64,000 nt of DNA. It comes from Bog-473 sp963717455 (GTDB taxonomy: Bacteria > Actinomycetota > Acidimicrobiia > Acidimicrobiales > RAAP-2). The notes under the pieces are model-generated. The model searched no databases and had not been told where the DNA came from. It saw nothing but the letters and a program-made list of their open reading frames with translations. The DNA lies in contig OY970336.1 of NCBI GenBank assembly GCA_963717455.1, positions 992,001 through 1,056,000 on the forward strand. Reading direction: 5' to 3'. The translations under genes were made by a program, and so were the position numbers. Positions within the stretch are counted from its first letter, which is position 1. Every line of letters begins with the position of its first letter. Of this stretch, positions 25,378 through 33,574 are shown one piece after another.

Positions 25378-27095
25378 TCGCCCCGCTCCTCGCCGCCGCC
25401 CACACGGCGTCCAACTCCATCACGGTCCCGCCGATCCGCTGGCTGTCGATCCTCCCGCCCATCATCATGATCGGCGGCGCCGTCGTGCTCCTCGGCGTGG
25501 CCTCGCTCGTGCGCACGACCATGCGGGTGCGGGTGAGCACGATCGCTACCGTCCTCATCTCCGGCGGCGCCCTCGGCGTCGCGCTCTGGCAGTGGTCCGA
25601 CGTGCAGGAGCACGGGGCCCACACCTACATCGCGCAGGCGGTGGTGATGGACGGCTTCAGCGTCCTGGTGACGACGCTGGTCGCCATCGCCATGCTGCTC
25701 AGCGCGCTGGTGGCCGATGGCTACCTCCGCCGGGAGGGCATGCAGGGGGCGGAGTTCCACGTCCTGGCGATGGTCTCCGCCTCGGGCGCCATGTTGATGG
25801 CGATGGCCAACGACCTGATCATCGTCTTCCTGGGCCTCGAGATCCTGTCCATCGCCCTCTACGTGCTCACCGCCTTCAATTACCGCCGGGCGGCGTCGGG
25901 GGAGGCGGCGCTCAAGTACTTCATCCTGGGCGGCTTCTCCTCGGCCATCTTCGTGTACGGCATCGCGCTGACCTACGGCGCGACAGGCTCGACGAACCTG
26001 ACCCAGATCGCCGATTTCCTCTCCAGGAACGTGGTGCTGAGCAACGGCCTCCTCCTGGCCGGCCTCTCCCTCATGTTGGTCGGCTTCGCCTTCAAGGTGG
26101 CGGCCGTGCCGTTCCACATGTGGACGCCCGACGTCTACCAGGGGGCGCCGTCGCCGGTGACCGGCTTCATGGCCGCCGTGGCGAAGGCGGGCGCGTTCGC
26201 CGCCATGCTCCGGGTGCTCTTCTCGTCCTTCGGCGTGGTGTCGACCGACTGGAAACCGATCGTCTACGGGCTGGCGGTGCTGTCCCTCGTCCTCGGTGCC
26301 TTCGTGGCACTGCGCCAGCGCGACGTGAAGCGGATGCTCGCGTACTCGTCCATCAACCACGCGGGGTTCATCCTCCTCGGCGTGGTGGCCGGCACGGCCC
26401 GGGGCGCCAGCGCGTCGCTCTACTACCTCTTCGCGTACATGTTCATGGTCATCGGCAGCTTCGCCATCGTGACCGTGTTGGGCCGGCTGGGTGACGGCGA
26501 CCACGACCTGGCCCGCTACCGCGGCCTGGCGGGGCGCCAGCCGGTGCTGGCCCTGGCGCTGGCCGTGCTGCTGCTGGCACAGGCCGGCGCGCCGTTCACG
26601 ACGGGGCTGTGGGCCAAGGTGCAGGTCGTCTTCGCCGCCGTCGAGGCGGGTGACGTGCCCCTCGGCGTCATCGCCATGGTGACGGCCGCCGTGGCCGCTT
26701 ACTTCTACCTGCGGGTCGCAGTGCTGATGTACGCCGGCGGCCGGCTGGGCGAGGCCGAGGGCGGGACATCCGGCTCGGCTGAGGAGAGTGTCGAGGGGGG
26801 CATGGTCGGCGGCGGCACGATCGAGGCGGCCACGGGCGCCGAGGTGGCGGGAGAGGCACCGGAGTGGGCCACGCCGGCCGCGGTGTCGGGCGCGGTGACC
26901 ACGCTCAACGACCAGATCCTGCTGGCCGACGAGGACGCCGAGGGCGTGCCGGCCATCGCGGAGCCGGAGCCGGTGCCGGTGCTCGCCGGCCTGGCCATCG
27001 CGTTGTGCACGGGGGTGACGGTCCTCTTCGGCGTGTGGCCGCAGCCGTTGATCGACTTCGCCAACCACGCCACGCTGCTGTTCCTGCCCAAGTAG
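25374..27095 (+). CDS. nuoN: NADH-quinone oxidoreductase subunit N with an extra C-terminal loop
   Basis: Third antiporter-like subunit. 573 aa. Family motifs are FLGLEILSIALYVLTAF, SGEAALKYFILGGFSSAIF, KVAAVPFHMWTPDVYQGAP and RDVKRMLAYSSINHAGFIL. Between the last two helices (about residues 457-535) lies a hydrophilic insert of roughly 80 residues rich in Gly, Glu and Ala (GGTSGSAEESVEGGMVGGGT and onward), which is unusual. The GTG at 25374 overlaps the nuoM stop. It ends the operon, and the convergent DUF2252 gene ends 3 bases away. Confidence 0.96.
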   Translation: MIAPLLAAAHTASNSITVPPIRWLSILPPIIMIGGAVVLLGVASLVRTTMRVRVSTIATVLISGGALGVALWQWSDVQEHGAHTYIAQAVVMDGFSVLVTTLVAIAMLLSALVADGYLRREGMQGAEFHVLAMVSASGAMLMAMANDLIIVFLGLEILSIALYVLTAFNYRRAASGEAALKYFILGGFSSAIFVYGIALTYGATGSTNLTQIADFLSRNVVLSNGLLLAGLSLMLVGFAFKVAAVPFHMWTPDVYQGAPSPVTGFMAAVAKAGAFAAMLRVLFSSFGVVSTDWKPIVYGLAVLSLVLGAFVALRQRDVKRMLAYSSINHAGFILLGVVAGTARGASASLYYLFAYMFMVIGSFAIVTVLGRLGDGDHDLARYRGLAGRQPVLALALAVLLLAQAGAPFTTGLWAKVQVVFAAVEAGDVPLGVIAMVTAAVAAYFYLRVAVLMYAGGRLGEAEGGTSGSAEESVEGGMVGGGTIEAATGAEVAGEAPEWATPAAVSGAVTTLNDQILLADEDAEGVPAIAEPEPVPVLAGLAIALCTGVTVLFGVWPQPLIDFANHATLLFLPK

Positions 27096-27098
27096 CAG

Positions 27099-28484
27099 CT
27101 ACTCGGCCACCCCCTCCACCTTGCCGCGCCGGATGGCGGCGACCAGTTGGGCGTGGTCCCGGTCGTTCTGGTCCGCGTAGCGGCGGGCGAACCTCCGCAT
27201 CGCCTTGGTGAACGTGTCGCCCTTGCCCATGTAGGCGTCGATGGCCACCGGGTCGCCCGAGCGGGCGTGCGCCCGGGCCAGCGCGTTGCCGCAGGCGGTG
27301 GCGAACGGGGCGAGGACCGGCGCAATGAGGTCGGTGGTCGGGATGATCTTCATGTCGCGGTACTGCCGCACGTAGAAGTCTCGGCCGGCCAGCGATCCCC
27401 AGCCGACGAAGATGTCGGTCGCGCTCTGCACCATCCGCTTGCCCGCGATGACGCGGGCGCCGTGGTTGTCGTGCTTGCTCGGGTAGGTGCTGGGCTCGTA
27501 GACCGAAGGGCCGGCCTGCTTGCACTGCAAGAAGAGGGGGTCGGCGCCCGAGCGGCCCGTGAAGAGCACGAGGTAGACGACCATGCCGACGCTGCCCACC
27601 CCCACCACCTGGCGGACCACGTCCACCGGGGTGAAGCGGTCGAACAGGGTCCGGCGGTCCTCTTGGAGCGTGAGGCGGTACCCCGAGAGGAGGTGGTCGA
27701 CGATGTCCTGCTGCTCGCTGTCGTCGATGGTGACGCGCAGCGGGGGTTCGGCGGTGATGCGTGGGCGTCCGCGCGCCATCGTGGTCAGCTTGGCGAACGC
27801 TCCCCGGCTGGTCCGCTTCTCCTTGCCCTTCTCGATCCGCACCTTGACCTGGCCGCGGTCCGCCGGCTCGAAGGAGCGGATGAAGTGCTCGGCCAGCGTG
27901 GCGTCGTACCAGATGTCGATCTCGGGCATGGCGGCGTAGCGGCGCATGCGGCTCCGGTAGGCGTCGACGGCCGCAGTCACCGCGGCGTCGGCCCGGGCTC
28001 GCTTCACCGCGTTCTCCCGGGCTGCCACCACCAGGCTGGCCGCCAGGCGCGCCACGTCCCATTCGAACGGGCCGGGCAGCGTCTCGTCGAAGTCGCGCAG
28101 GTCGAAGTTGAGCTGGCGCTCCGGTGTGGCCCACAAGCCGTAGTTCAGGACGTGGGCGTCGCCGCAGAGCTGGACCTCGATCCGGCTGTGCGGCCGCGAG
28201 GCCAGGTCCGACGCCATGACGGCGGCGGCACCCCGGTAGAAATTCCACGGGGACAGTGCCATGCGCTGGTGCCGCAGCGGGACCAGCTCGGGGAGCCGGA
28301 TGTCGTTCTGGGCGGTGATGGTCTCGATCGCGTCGTGACCTCGGTTGCGCTCGTCCCAGTCACCGATCTCCTCCCGGGGTGCGAGGACCCGGGACTGCCG
28401 GCCCACCTCGCGGCGCTCGGCGGCCGTGGCGGCCAGGTCGTGCCGCGCTGCGACGGGTGTGGGTGTCACCAGGGCATTGCTCAC
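27099..28484 (-). CDS. DUF2252 domain protein
   Basis: A 461-aa cytoplasmic protein of the DUF2252 family, which has a kinase-like (APH-type) fold by family resemblance. The signature is clear: MALSPWNFYRGAAAVMASDL, then LCGDAHVLNYGLWATPE, LNFDLRDFDETLPGPFEWD and VARLAASLVVAAR. These supply a GDxHxxN catalytic-loop-like motif and an acidic metal-site-like DFDE. Biochemical function is unknown. The GTG at 28484 is the start. It lies convergent to nuoN with only 3 bases between stop codons, and divergent from the Thr-rich membrane protein. Confidence 0.9.
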   Translation of the reverse strand: MSNALVTPTPVAARHDLAATAAERREVGRQSRVLAPREEIGDWDERNRGHDAIETITAQNDIRLPELVPLRHQRMALSPWNFYRGAAAVMASDLASRPHSRIEVQLCGDAHVLNYGLWATPERQLNFDLRDFDETLPGPFEWDVARLAASLVVAARENAVKRARADAAVTAAVDAYRSRMRRYAAMPEIDIWYDATLAEHFIRSFEPADRGQVKVRIEKGKEKRTSRGAFAKLTTMARGRPRITAEPPLRVTIDDSEQQDIVDHLLSGYRLTLQEDRRTLFDRFTPVDVVRQVVGVGSVGMVVYLVLFTGRSGADPLFLQCKQAGPSVYEPSTYPSKHDNHGARVIAGKRMVQSATDIFVGWGSLAGRDFYVRQYRDMKIIPTTDLIAPVLAPFATACGNALARAHARSGDPVAIDAYMGKGDTFTKAMRRFARRYADQNDRDHAQLVAAIRRGKVEGVAE

Positions 28485-28655
28485 TGTGCGTGTCCTCTCT
28501 CGGTGGTCTCCGGCCTAGCTTCGCCGCATCCGCCCGTCAACGGCCGTGGGGGTCCACCGCCCGACCCGCAGAGCGGGAACGCAAGCATCCTGGCCACACG
28601 CGGTTTCCTGTGGTGGGGACCTCCGTCGTCGCCGGCGGGAGAGGAACGGATCGAC

Positions 28656-29207
28656 ATGGACGAGGACGGGAGCGGGTTTCGCCCGGGTGAAGGAAGCGTG
28701 CCACAGGTGGGGGGCGACGTAGGGCAGCTCGTTCACGACGAGTTCGCCGAGGCGGCGTCCGAGCAGCGTCCCGAATCCCACCGGCGGGGGATGCTGGCCG
28801 GGCTCGCCGTGGTCGGCGTACTGCTCGCCGTGCTCGTCGCCTTCTCGCCCGGGGGCTCCAGGCCGCGGCTCCCGGCGCAGACCGTGCACGACGTCGGACC
28901 CGTCCTCACCGTCGGGCCCAAGACCGCCGCCACCACGACCCCCCCGGTCCCGATCACCCCGTCCACCACGACCTCGGCCCTCCCCGGCGGAGCGGTCACG
29001 CCGACCACGTGGGCCTCCCACCGCTCTGTCAGCACGACGCCGCCGGCGCCGGTCTCGCTGGTCGAGACGCCGGGCACGACCACCGTCGCCGGGTCGTCGA
29101 CCACCACGCCGGCTGCGCCGACGACCACGAGCACGACCACCACCACGACGACCAGGCCCCCGCCCACGACCACCACGACGACGTGTCTCCTGATCCTGTG
29201 CAACTGA
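28656..29207 (+). CDS. Single-pass membrane protein with Thr/Pro-rich extracellular tail
   Basis: A 183-aa protein. Residues 1-45 are hydrophilic and probably cytoplasmic. One helix follows (about 46-64, MLAGLAVVGVLLAVLVAF). The outer part is dominated by Thr, Pro, Ser and Val (TTTPPVPITPSTTTSALPGG, TTTSTTTTTTTRPPPTTTTT), like mucin-type stalks that may be O-mannosylated. The last eight residues, TCLLILCN, are abruptly hydrophobic with two cysteines. The ATG at 28656 follows GAGAGGAACGG. No enzymatic domain is seen. A cell-surface role is inferred. Composition suggests fast evolution, so homologues may be hard to align. Confidence 0.75.
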   Translation: MDEDGSGFRPGEGSVPQVGGDVGQLVHDEFAEAASEQRPESHRRGMLAGLAVVGVLLAVLVAFSPGGSRPRLPAQTVHDVGPVLTVGPKTAATTTPPVPITPSTTTSALPGGAVTPTTWASHRSVSTTPPAPVSLVETPGTTTVAGSSTTTPAAPTTTSTTTTTTTRPPPTTTTTTCLLILCN

Positions 29208-29243
29208 GGCGGCCGCTCTGGTGATCGGGACCGCGGCGGCGCG

Positions 29244-29681
29244 CTAGCCGAACTGCTTGGAGAAGTCGGTCGTCAACCAGCGCTCGGGCGACATCCGGAA
29301 CACGACGCTCTGCGCGGCGTCCTCGGCGGTGGCGGTGAGGTAGAGGTCCCCGAACTCGGGCCCGAGGTAGCGGTAGGCCATGGCGCGACGCTCGTCGGGG
29401 CTCACCGCGCTCTCCTCGGCGGAGATCTGGCCCTCGACGCTGACGTAGCTATACGGCGGCGCCTCCGTCTGCGCGCACAGCGAGAAGCGGCCGGCGGCCC
29501 GTAGGCGGCGCGCCTTGGCGCTCTGAGCGCCGGTGATGATGTCCACCGTGCCTCCCGGCTCGTAGGAATACCAGACGGGGACCGTCAGCGGCCCGCGGCC
29601 AGGGTCCTCGACGCTGAGGACGCCGACGTGCACGCCGGCCAGGAACGCCTCGCGTTCTGGGGTCGTCATGGTCAGGCTCAT
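29244..29681 (-). CDS. Pyridoxamine 5'-phosphate oxidase-family protein
   Basis: A 145-aa protein of the split-barrel flavin or F420-binding family. Typical features are the N-terminal helix TPEREAFLAGVHVGVLSV, strand pairs PLTVPVWYSYEPGG and IITGAQSAKARRLRAAGRFSL, YVSVEGQIS, and the C-terminal FRMSPERWLTTDFSK. Actinobacterial members often bind F420 or haem instead of FMN; the cofactor cannot be settled from sequence. The ATG at 29681 follows GAGGAGGG at 29691-29698 on the minus strand, inside the end of the small Cys-rich gene. It therefore seems to be the last gene of the leftward operon. Confidence 0.85.
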   Translation of the reverse strand: MSLTMTTPEREAFLAGVHVGVLSVEDPGRGPLTVPVWYSYEPGGTVDIITGAQSAKARRLRAAGRFSLCAQTEAPPYSYVSVEGQISAEESAVSPDERRAMAYRYLGPEFGDLYLTATAEDAAQSVVFRMSPERWLTTDFSKQFG

Positions 29682-29687
29682 GGCGGC

Positions 29688-29831
29688 TCACCCTCCTCTC
29701 GAATGGTGTGGCGGGCGTTCGTGCTGCTGCTGCTCGGCCCAGCACCCGTCGCAGCCCTCGCACGGGCCACCGTCGGCGCGCGGCTCGTGGTTGCCCGGAT
29801 GCCCGCAGCGCGGGCAGCGGGATCCGGTCAC
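29688..29831 (-). CDS. 47-aa Cys-rich zinc-ribbon-like small protein
   Basis: A short gene starting at GTG 29831, which overlaps the stop of the DUF2156 gene in a GTGA arrangement, and ending 6 bases before the next start. The product begins VTGSRCPRCGHPGNHEPR and continues to GPCEGCDGCWAEQQ, giving CxxC and CxxCxxC clusters plus several His that could bind zinc or an iron-sulfur cluster. The His/Gln-rich tail ends in HHSRGG. The coupled start and the metal-binding pattern support a real gene. I know no family for it. Confidence 0.65.
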   Translation of the reverse strand: MTGSRCPRCGHPGNHEPRADGGPCEGCDGCWAEQQQHERPPHHSRGG

Positions 29832-32494
29832 GGCCGTGGACCGGTGGCCTCGGCCTGGCGCTCGCCGGCGGTCGCGCCCTCCTGGTCCTCCATGGCGGCG
29901 AGGACCTCCTCGGGCACCGCCGGACCGGACCGCTTGGCGACGCCGGTGGTGAGCAGTCGGCCGATGACGGGGACCTCGGTCAGGGACTCGGCCCGCATGA
30001 TCTGCACGGCGACCGGCACGAACTGCTCGGCCGAGTCGAAGACGATGTAGCGGGGGAGCCACCGGGGCTCGTACTTGGCGTTGAAACGCCACAGCGTCTC
30101 AATCTGCAGGACACCCGAGAGTCGGCGCAGGGCCCACCGCTCGACGCGCTGGGTGACACCGTCGCCGGTCTCACCCTCGAGGATCGACCGCATGGCGGCG
30201 AAGTTGAGGCTCAGGCCCTTCATCCCCATCTCCTTGAGGTGGGTGATGGTGGAGCACAGCGCGAAGTCAAGCAGGCCGTTGGGATGTTCACCCGGATCAC
30301 GGCGCATCAGGTCGAGCGAGTACCCGCCGATGGCCGGCGAAGGGACGAACTGGCACATGGCGACAGGTGCGCCGTCCGGGCCCTCGACGAGCGTGAGCAG
30401 GAGGCCGGTGTCCCGGGGATCGAACAGCCGCCCCAACATCATGGAGAAGCCCCGCTCCTGCTCCCCCCGGCGGCTCTTGGCCATCAGCTCCGCCATGCAG
30501 GCGGCGTCCTCGGGGTTCAGATGGGCCGGGTCCAAGAAGCGCACGGTGTAGCCGTAGCGCGCCACGCGGTTGACCGCCTGGCGCAGCCCCTTCATCTTCC
30601 CGCCCTCGAGCGAGAACTCGCGCGGGTCCACCACCGCCTCGTCACCGATGTACAGGAAGCGCATGCCCGACGCCTGGTAGGTGGGGAGCCATTCCTCGCC
30701 GGCGCCCATGACACCGAGACCCCACCCGTGGCGGTCGACGAAGCGCCGGAACGAATCCCACACGTGGGCACGCTCGGAGAAGGGGCCGATGGGGTCGGGG
30801 GAGACCAGGCAGACGCCACCGAACACGGCGTAGGCGACGAGCGAGTCGCGGTGGAAGAACCACTGCTTGTCGTCGCGCAGCGCGAAGTAGTCGAGGGTCC
30901 CGGTGCCGTGCCGGCGCACGATGTCCCGGGCCCGCAGCTCGGCGGCCCGGCGGCCGACCGAGGCCCGTCCCGAGGACAGCCGCCGGTCGACGACCGGACG
31001 GGTGAGGAGGTACAGGGCCACCACGATCAGGCTGATGCCGACCGCCAGGAGGCTGATGGAGACGTAACGGTCGATGGTGGGCGGGAACGCCACCCAGTTC
31101 ACCCCGACGAGCCGCTCGGCGGAACCGAGCAGCACGTCGGGCCAGCCGGGGAGCGGATGGTGGTGCACGTGGCCAGCGACCTCCACCGCGATGAACCCCC
31201 CGAGGGTGGCGAGCAACCCTCCGACGGCGAGGATGACGAAGGCGGTGACGAGGGTGGCCGGCTCGGTCTGCGCCCGGAAGCGCTCGCGCTGGACGATCAG
31301 CAACGTGAGCACAGCGCCGCAGACGAGCAGCGTGATGACGTCGGCGGCGTGGACGATGTGCAGCGCGAGGGAGGCAACGAGCAGCGCCACCGCCACCAGC
31401 CACGAGCGCCGCTGGCCCTTCAGGATGCCGCGGGACAGCATGATCATGCCGATGCCGGCGATGGCGGTCAGCGCGCCAGCGGCCTGGACGACTGAAATAG
31501 GCAGGTACTGCGCGATCAGGTGCAGGTGCGTGCGCAGCGGCGTCGTGACCGAGGAGAGCAGGTCGATGGCGCCGGCCACGAACAGCGAGACGGCGGCGAC
31601 GCGACGGATGCGGCGCACCCGGATACGGTCCGCGGCCACCTCGGGAGCGGGCGGCCACGAGGCACCACTCGGCCACCCGGCCGCGAGCTCGGCATGCACC
31701 TCGGCCGCCTTCGAGCGGCCCTTGATCACGACGTCGGAGGTCACCAGCCGTTCGCCCATGGTGGCCATGGGCAGGTCCGCCTCGGCCAGGAGGAGGCGGA
31801 CGTGCAGGTCGGCCCCGGTCTCTATCTCGAGCGTCGACTCCTGTCGGTGATGGAGGAATGTCGGCGGGAGCCCCAACCGCCCGCGGTGCTCGTGGACCAC
31901 CTCTGAGGTGGCGCCCGGGCAGGCGAAGAAGCCGGTGTCGAGGTGGGTGAGCTCGGGCACGACTGCCCCGCCGACGATGACGCCCGACGCACCGGCTTCG
32001 ACGGCGGCACGCGTGGCGTCGAGGGCGTCCTCGCCGTCGATCTCGAGCTGTGCGTGCGCGATCGGGCGGCCCCCGGTGGCGCCGCCCGCCCAGGGTGCCG
32101 GCAGCCCGTCACCCCCGAGTGCCCGCCAGATGCCCCGCGAGGTGATCGCCACCACCAGGGCGAGCACGGCCAGCAGCACGACGGCGACGACGAGGGTGAC
32201 GATGAAGCGCGAGAACCATGTCGCCGCGTACGCGCGCTGCAGCGCGCTCTGCTGGCGCGGCGAGCGGAAGATGCGGCCGAGGCCGTCGATCACGAAGTCG
32301 ACACGCAGCAACAGCGCGATGGCGGCCAGGGCGAGGGGTGGCGCCCACAGGTAGCGCCGCAGCCGGCGGTACAGCAGCCGCGACGTGACGAAGCGGCGGG
32401 CCGATCGTGGGTCGTCGAGCCGCTCCATGCCGGTCAGCCAGGGACGATCGTCGGAGGGAGCGGCGTCCATCGGCGGGTTGGCGTCGGGTCGCAT
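29828..32494 (-). CDS. Membrane protein with degenerate phosphoesterase segment and C-terminal DUF2156 (lysyl-phosphatidylglycerol synthase-like) domain
   Basis: Main part of a large membrane protein; its N-terminus is probably encoded at 32434-32961 in another frame. From the ATG at 32494 it has two helices, then the end of a calcineurin-like phosphoesterase domain (AHAQLEIDGEDALDATRAA, HRGRLGLPPTFLHHRQ, ADLHVRLLLAEADLP). About seven helices follow, then a 330-aa DUF2156 domain (GTGTLDYFALRDDKQWFFH, GVCLVSPDPIGP, GLSLNFAAMRSI) related to the aminoacyl-phosphatidylglycerol synthase of MprF/LysX. That family transfers an amino acid from tRNA to membrane lipid. Where a GHTH metal motif is expected, the sequence reads VGGAVVPEL. 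Lipid modification is likely; substrates are unknown. Confidence 0.82.
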   Translation of the reverse strand: MRPDANPPMDAAPSDDRPWLTGMERLDDPRSARRFVTSRLLYRRLRRYLWAPPLALAAIALLLRVDFVIDGLGRIFRSPRQQSALQRAYAATWFSRFIVTLVVAVVLLAVLALVVAITSRGIWRALGGDGLPAPWAGGATGGRPIAHAQLEIDGEDALDATRAAVEAGASGVIVGGAVVPELTHLDTGFFACPGATSEVVHEHRGRLGLPPTFLHHRQESTLEIETGADLHVRLLLAEADLPMATMGERLVTSDVVIKGRSKAAEVHAELAAGWPSGASWPPAPEVAADRIRVRRIRRVAAVSLFVAGAIDLLSSVTTPLRTHLHLIAQYLPISVVQAAGALTAIAGIGMIMLSRGILKGQRRSWLVAVALLVASLALHIVHAADVITLLVCGAVLTLLIVQRERFRAQTEPATLVTAFVILAVGGLLATLGGFIAVEVAGHVHHHPLPGWPDVLLGSAERLVGVNWVAFPPTIDRYVSISLLAVGISLIVVALYLLTRPVVDRRLSSGRASVGRRAAELRARDIVRRHGTGTLDYFALRDDKQWFFHRDSLVAYAVFGGVCLVSPDPIGPFSERAHVWDSFRRFVDRHGWGLGVMGAGEEWLPTYQASGMRFLYIGDEAVVDPREFSLEGGKMKGLRQAVNRVARYGYTVRFLDPAHLNPEDAACMAELMAKSRRGEQERGFSMMLGRLFDPRDTGLLLTLVEGPDGAPVAMCQFVPSPAIGGYSLDLMRRDPGEHPNGLLDFALCSTITHLKEMGMKGLSLNFAAMRSILEGETGDGVTQRVERWALRRLSGVLQIETLWRFNAKYEPRWLPRYIVFDSAEQFVPVAVQIMRAESLTEVPVIGRLLTTGVAKRSGPAVPEEVLAAMEDQEGATAGERQAEATGPRP

Positions 32495-32961
32495 GGAGCC
32501 ACGACGCACGAGCACGGTGCGCGTCCGGCGCCGGTCTCGCACGCCAGGTCGACAGCGTCGCGCACCTCGAGGCCGCAGCCTTCGAGGGCGCGGACCAGCG
32601 CGGGCTCCCGCTCCGCCTCGGAGATGACGACGACCACCTGCGAGTCCGCACGCCCCGCGAACGCGCGCAGGGCATCGGTCAGCTCGGGGTGGGCGCCCAG
32701 CACGTCGGCGGGCTCGGCCAGGCTCTGGCAGCCGGGCGCGACGAGGCGGCCGCAGATGACCACGATGCCCGGCCCCTGCCACTCCTCGAGCCGGCGGGCG
32801 ATGTCGCGGCAGGCGGCGCTCGAGCTGTCCGTGGGCTCGGGCGGGAGCAGCAGGTCGCCGATCACCTCGACCCGACGGCCGAGGGCGACGTGGATGCTGC
32901 GGTCCGCTCCCGGCTCCGTGTCGGGGACCCCCGTCACTGCGCTGTCGAGGTCGATGCTCAT
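32434..32961 (-). CDS. N-terminal part of the same protein: metal-site-less phosphoesterase-like domain, split by a frameshift
   Basis: Starts at ATG 32961 (MSIDLDSAVTG). It resembles the first half of actinobacterial membrane metallophosphoesterases: VEVIGDLLLPPEP, WQGPGIVVICGRLVAPG, LTDALRAFAGRADSQVVVVI. The expected metal motifs DxH, GDxxE and GNHD appear as GDLLLP, CGRLVAP and ISEAE, so the domain looks catalytically dead. The ORF runs out as APCSCVVAP, whereas the other frame gives RTVLVRRGSMRPDANPP. Adding one base near 32520 joins ETGAGR to RTVLVRRG and continues into the DUF2156 gene, giving one protein of about 1045 aa. If the break is real, this would be a separate 175-aa protein overlapping the next start. 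Confidence 0.7.
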   Translation of the reverse strand: MSIDLDSAVTGVPDTEPGADRSIHVALGRRVEVIGDLLLPPEPTDSSSAACRDIARRLEEWQGPGIVVICGRLVAPGCQSLAEPADVLGAHPELTDALRAFAGRADSQVVVVISEAEREPALVRALEGCGLEVRDAVDLACETGAGRAPCSCVVAPCDPTPTRRWTPLPPTIVPG

Positions 32962-32977
32962 GCCGTGTCCATCGTGT

Positions 32978-33033
32978 CACCTCCGAGGGGGCCGACTCCT
33001 CCCCATTTGGGAGGAGTCGCTCCGCCGGAGGTG
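32978..33033. promoter_or_regulatory. 56-bp nested inverted repeat between divergent genes
   Basis: Inner arms GACTCCTCCC (32994-33003) and GGGAGGAGTC (33009-33018) are perfect 10-mers around a 5-base loop. Outer arms CACCTCCG (32978-32985) and CGGAGGTG (33026-33033) share the same axis within half a base. It lies between the starts of the leftward membrane-protein gene (32961) and the rightward HAD gene (33062). A terminator is therefore unlikely, and an operator or 5'-UTR structure for one or both genes is the natural reading. Confidence 0.6.
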
Positions 33034-33061
33034 GGAAGTCGCGCCGTTAAGCTGGGCTTTC

Positions 33062-33574
33062 GTGCCTGGACCGCAGACCGAGGGGGAACAGGGGAATTGG
33101 ACGTGGCGTGTCGAGGACGGCGCCACGCACCCTCGCGGGCCGGCGGTGGTCTTCGACATCGACGGCGTGCTCTCCGACGCCGCGGGCCGCCAGCACTTCC
33201 TCGAACGCGGCCAGCGGGACTGGGCATCCTTCTTCGAGGCGTGCGGCGACGACCCCGTGATCGAGGAGATCGCGAGGCTGCTCGAGCTCCTCGACCCCTC
33301 GCTCGACGTGATCCTCCTGACCGGCCGGCCCCAACGCGTCCAGCCCCAGACGGTGGCCTGGTTGAAGCGGTACGGGCTGCGCTGGGACCTGCTGGTGATG
33401 CGCTCCCGAGGGGACTACGCGCAGGTGACCGACTTCAAGCAGACCGTCGTCAAGGACCTGCGGTCCCATGGGTTCGACCTGCGGCTCGCCTTCGAAGACG
33501 ACCCGTCGAACCACGCGATGTACGTGGCAGCCGGCGTGCCCTGTGTGTACATCCACTCGGGGTACTACGACTGA
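33062..33574 (+). CDS. HAD-superfamily phosphatase-like protein
   Basis: A 170-aa protein with HAD motifs: VVFDIDGVLSDAAGRQHFL (motif I, Asp nucleophile and DxD), ILLTGRPQ (motif II Thr), DFKQTVVKDL (motif III Lys) and LAFEDDPSN (motif IV acidic pair). The architecture matches small polynucleotide-kinase 3'-phosphatase-like HADs rather than sugar phosphatases. The GTG at 33062 is chosen because the conserved region begins 25 codons later and no other start lies near. It ends 10 bases inside the convergent lnt gene. Divergent pairing with the phosphoesterase/DUF2156 gene suggests co-regulation but not a defined substrate. Confidence 0.82.
   Translation: MPGPQTEGEQGNWTWRVEDGATHPRGPAVVFDIDGVLSDAAGRQHFLERGQRDWASFFEACGDDPVIEEIARLLELLDPSLDVILLTGRPQRVQPQTVAWLKRYGLRWDLLVMRSRGDYAQVTDFKQTVVKDLRSHGFDLRLAFEDDPSNHAMYVAAGVPCVYIHSGYYD

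Noticed and set aside
27147..28655. Rightward coding frame overlapping the DUF2252 gene
   Set aside because: It is the antisense of a well-recognised gene. Only its last part, from the ATG at 28656, has a ribosome site and its own features.
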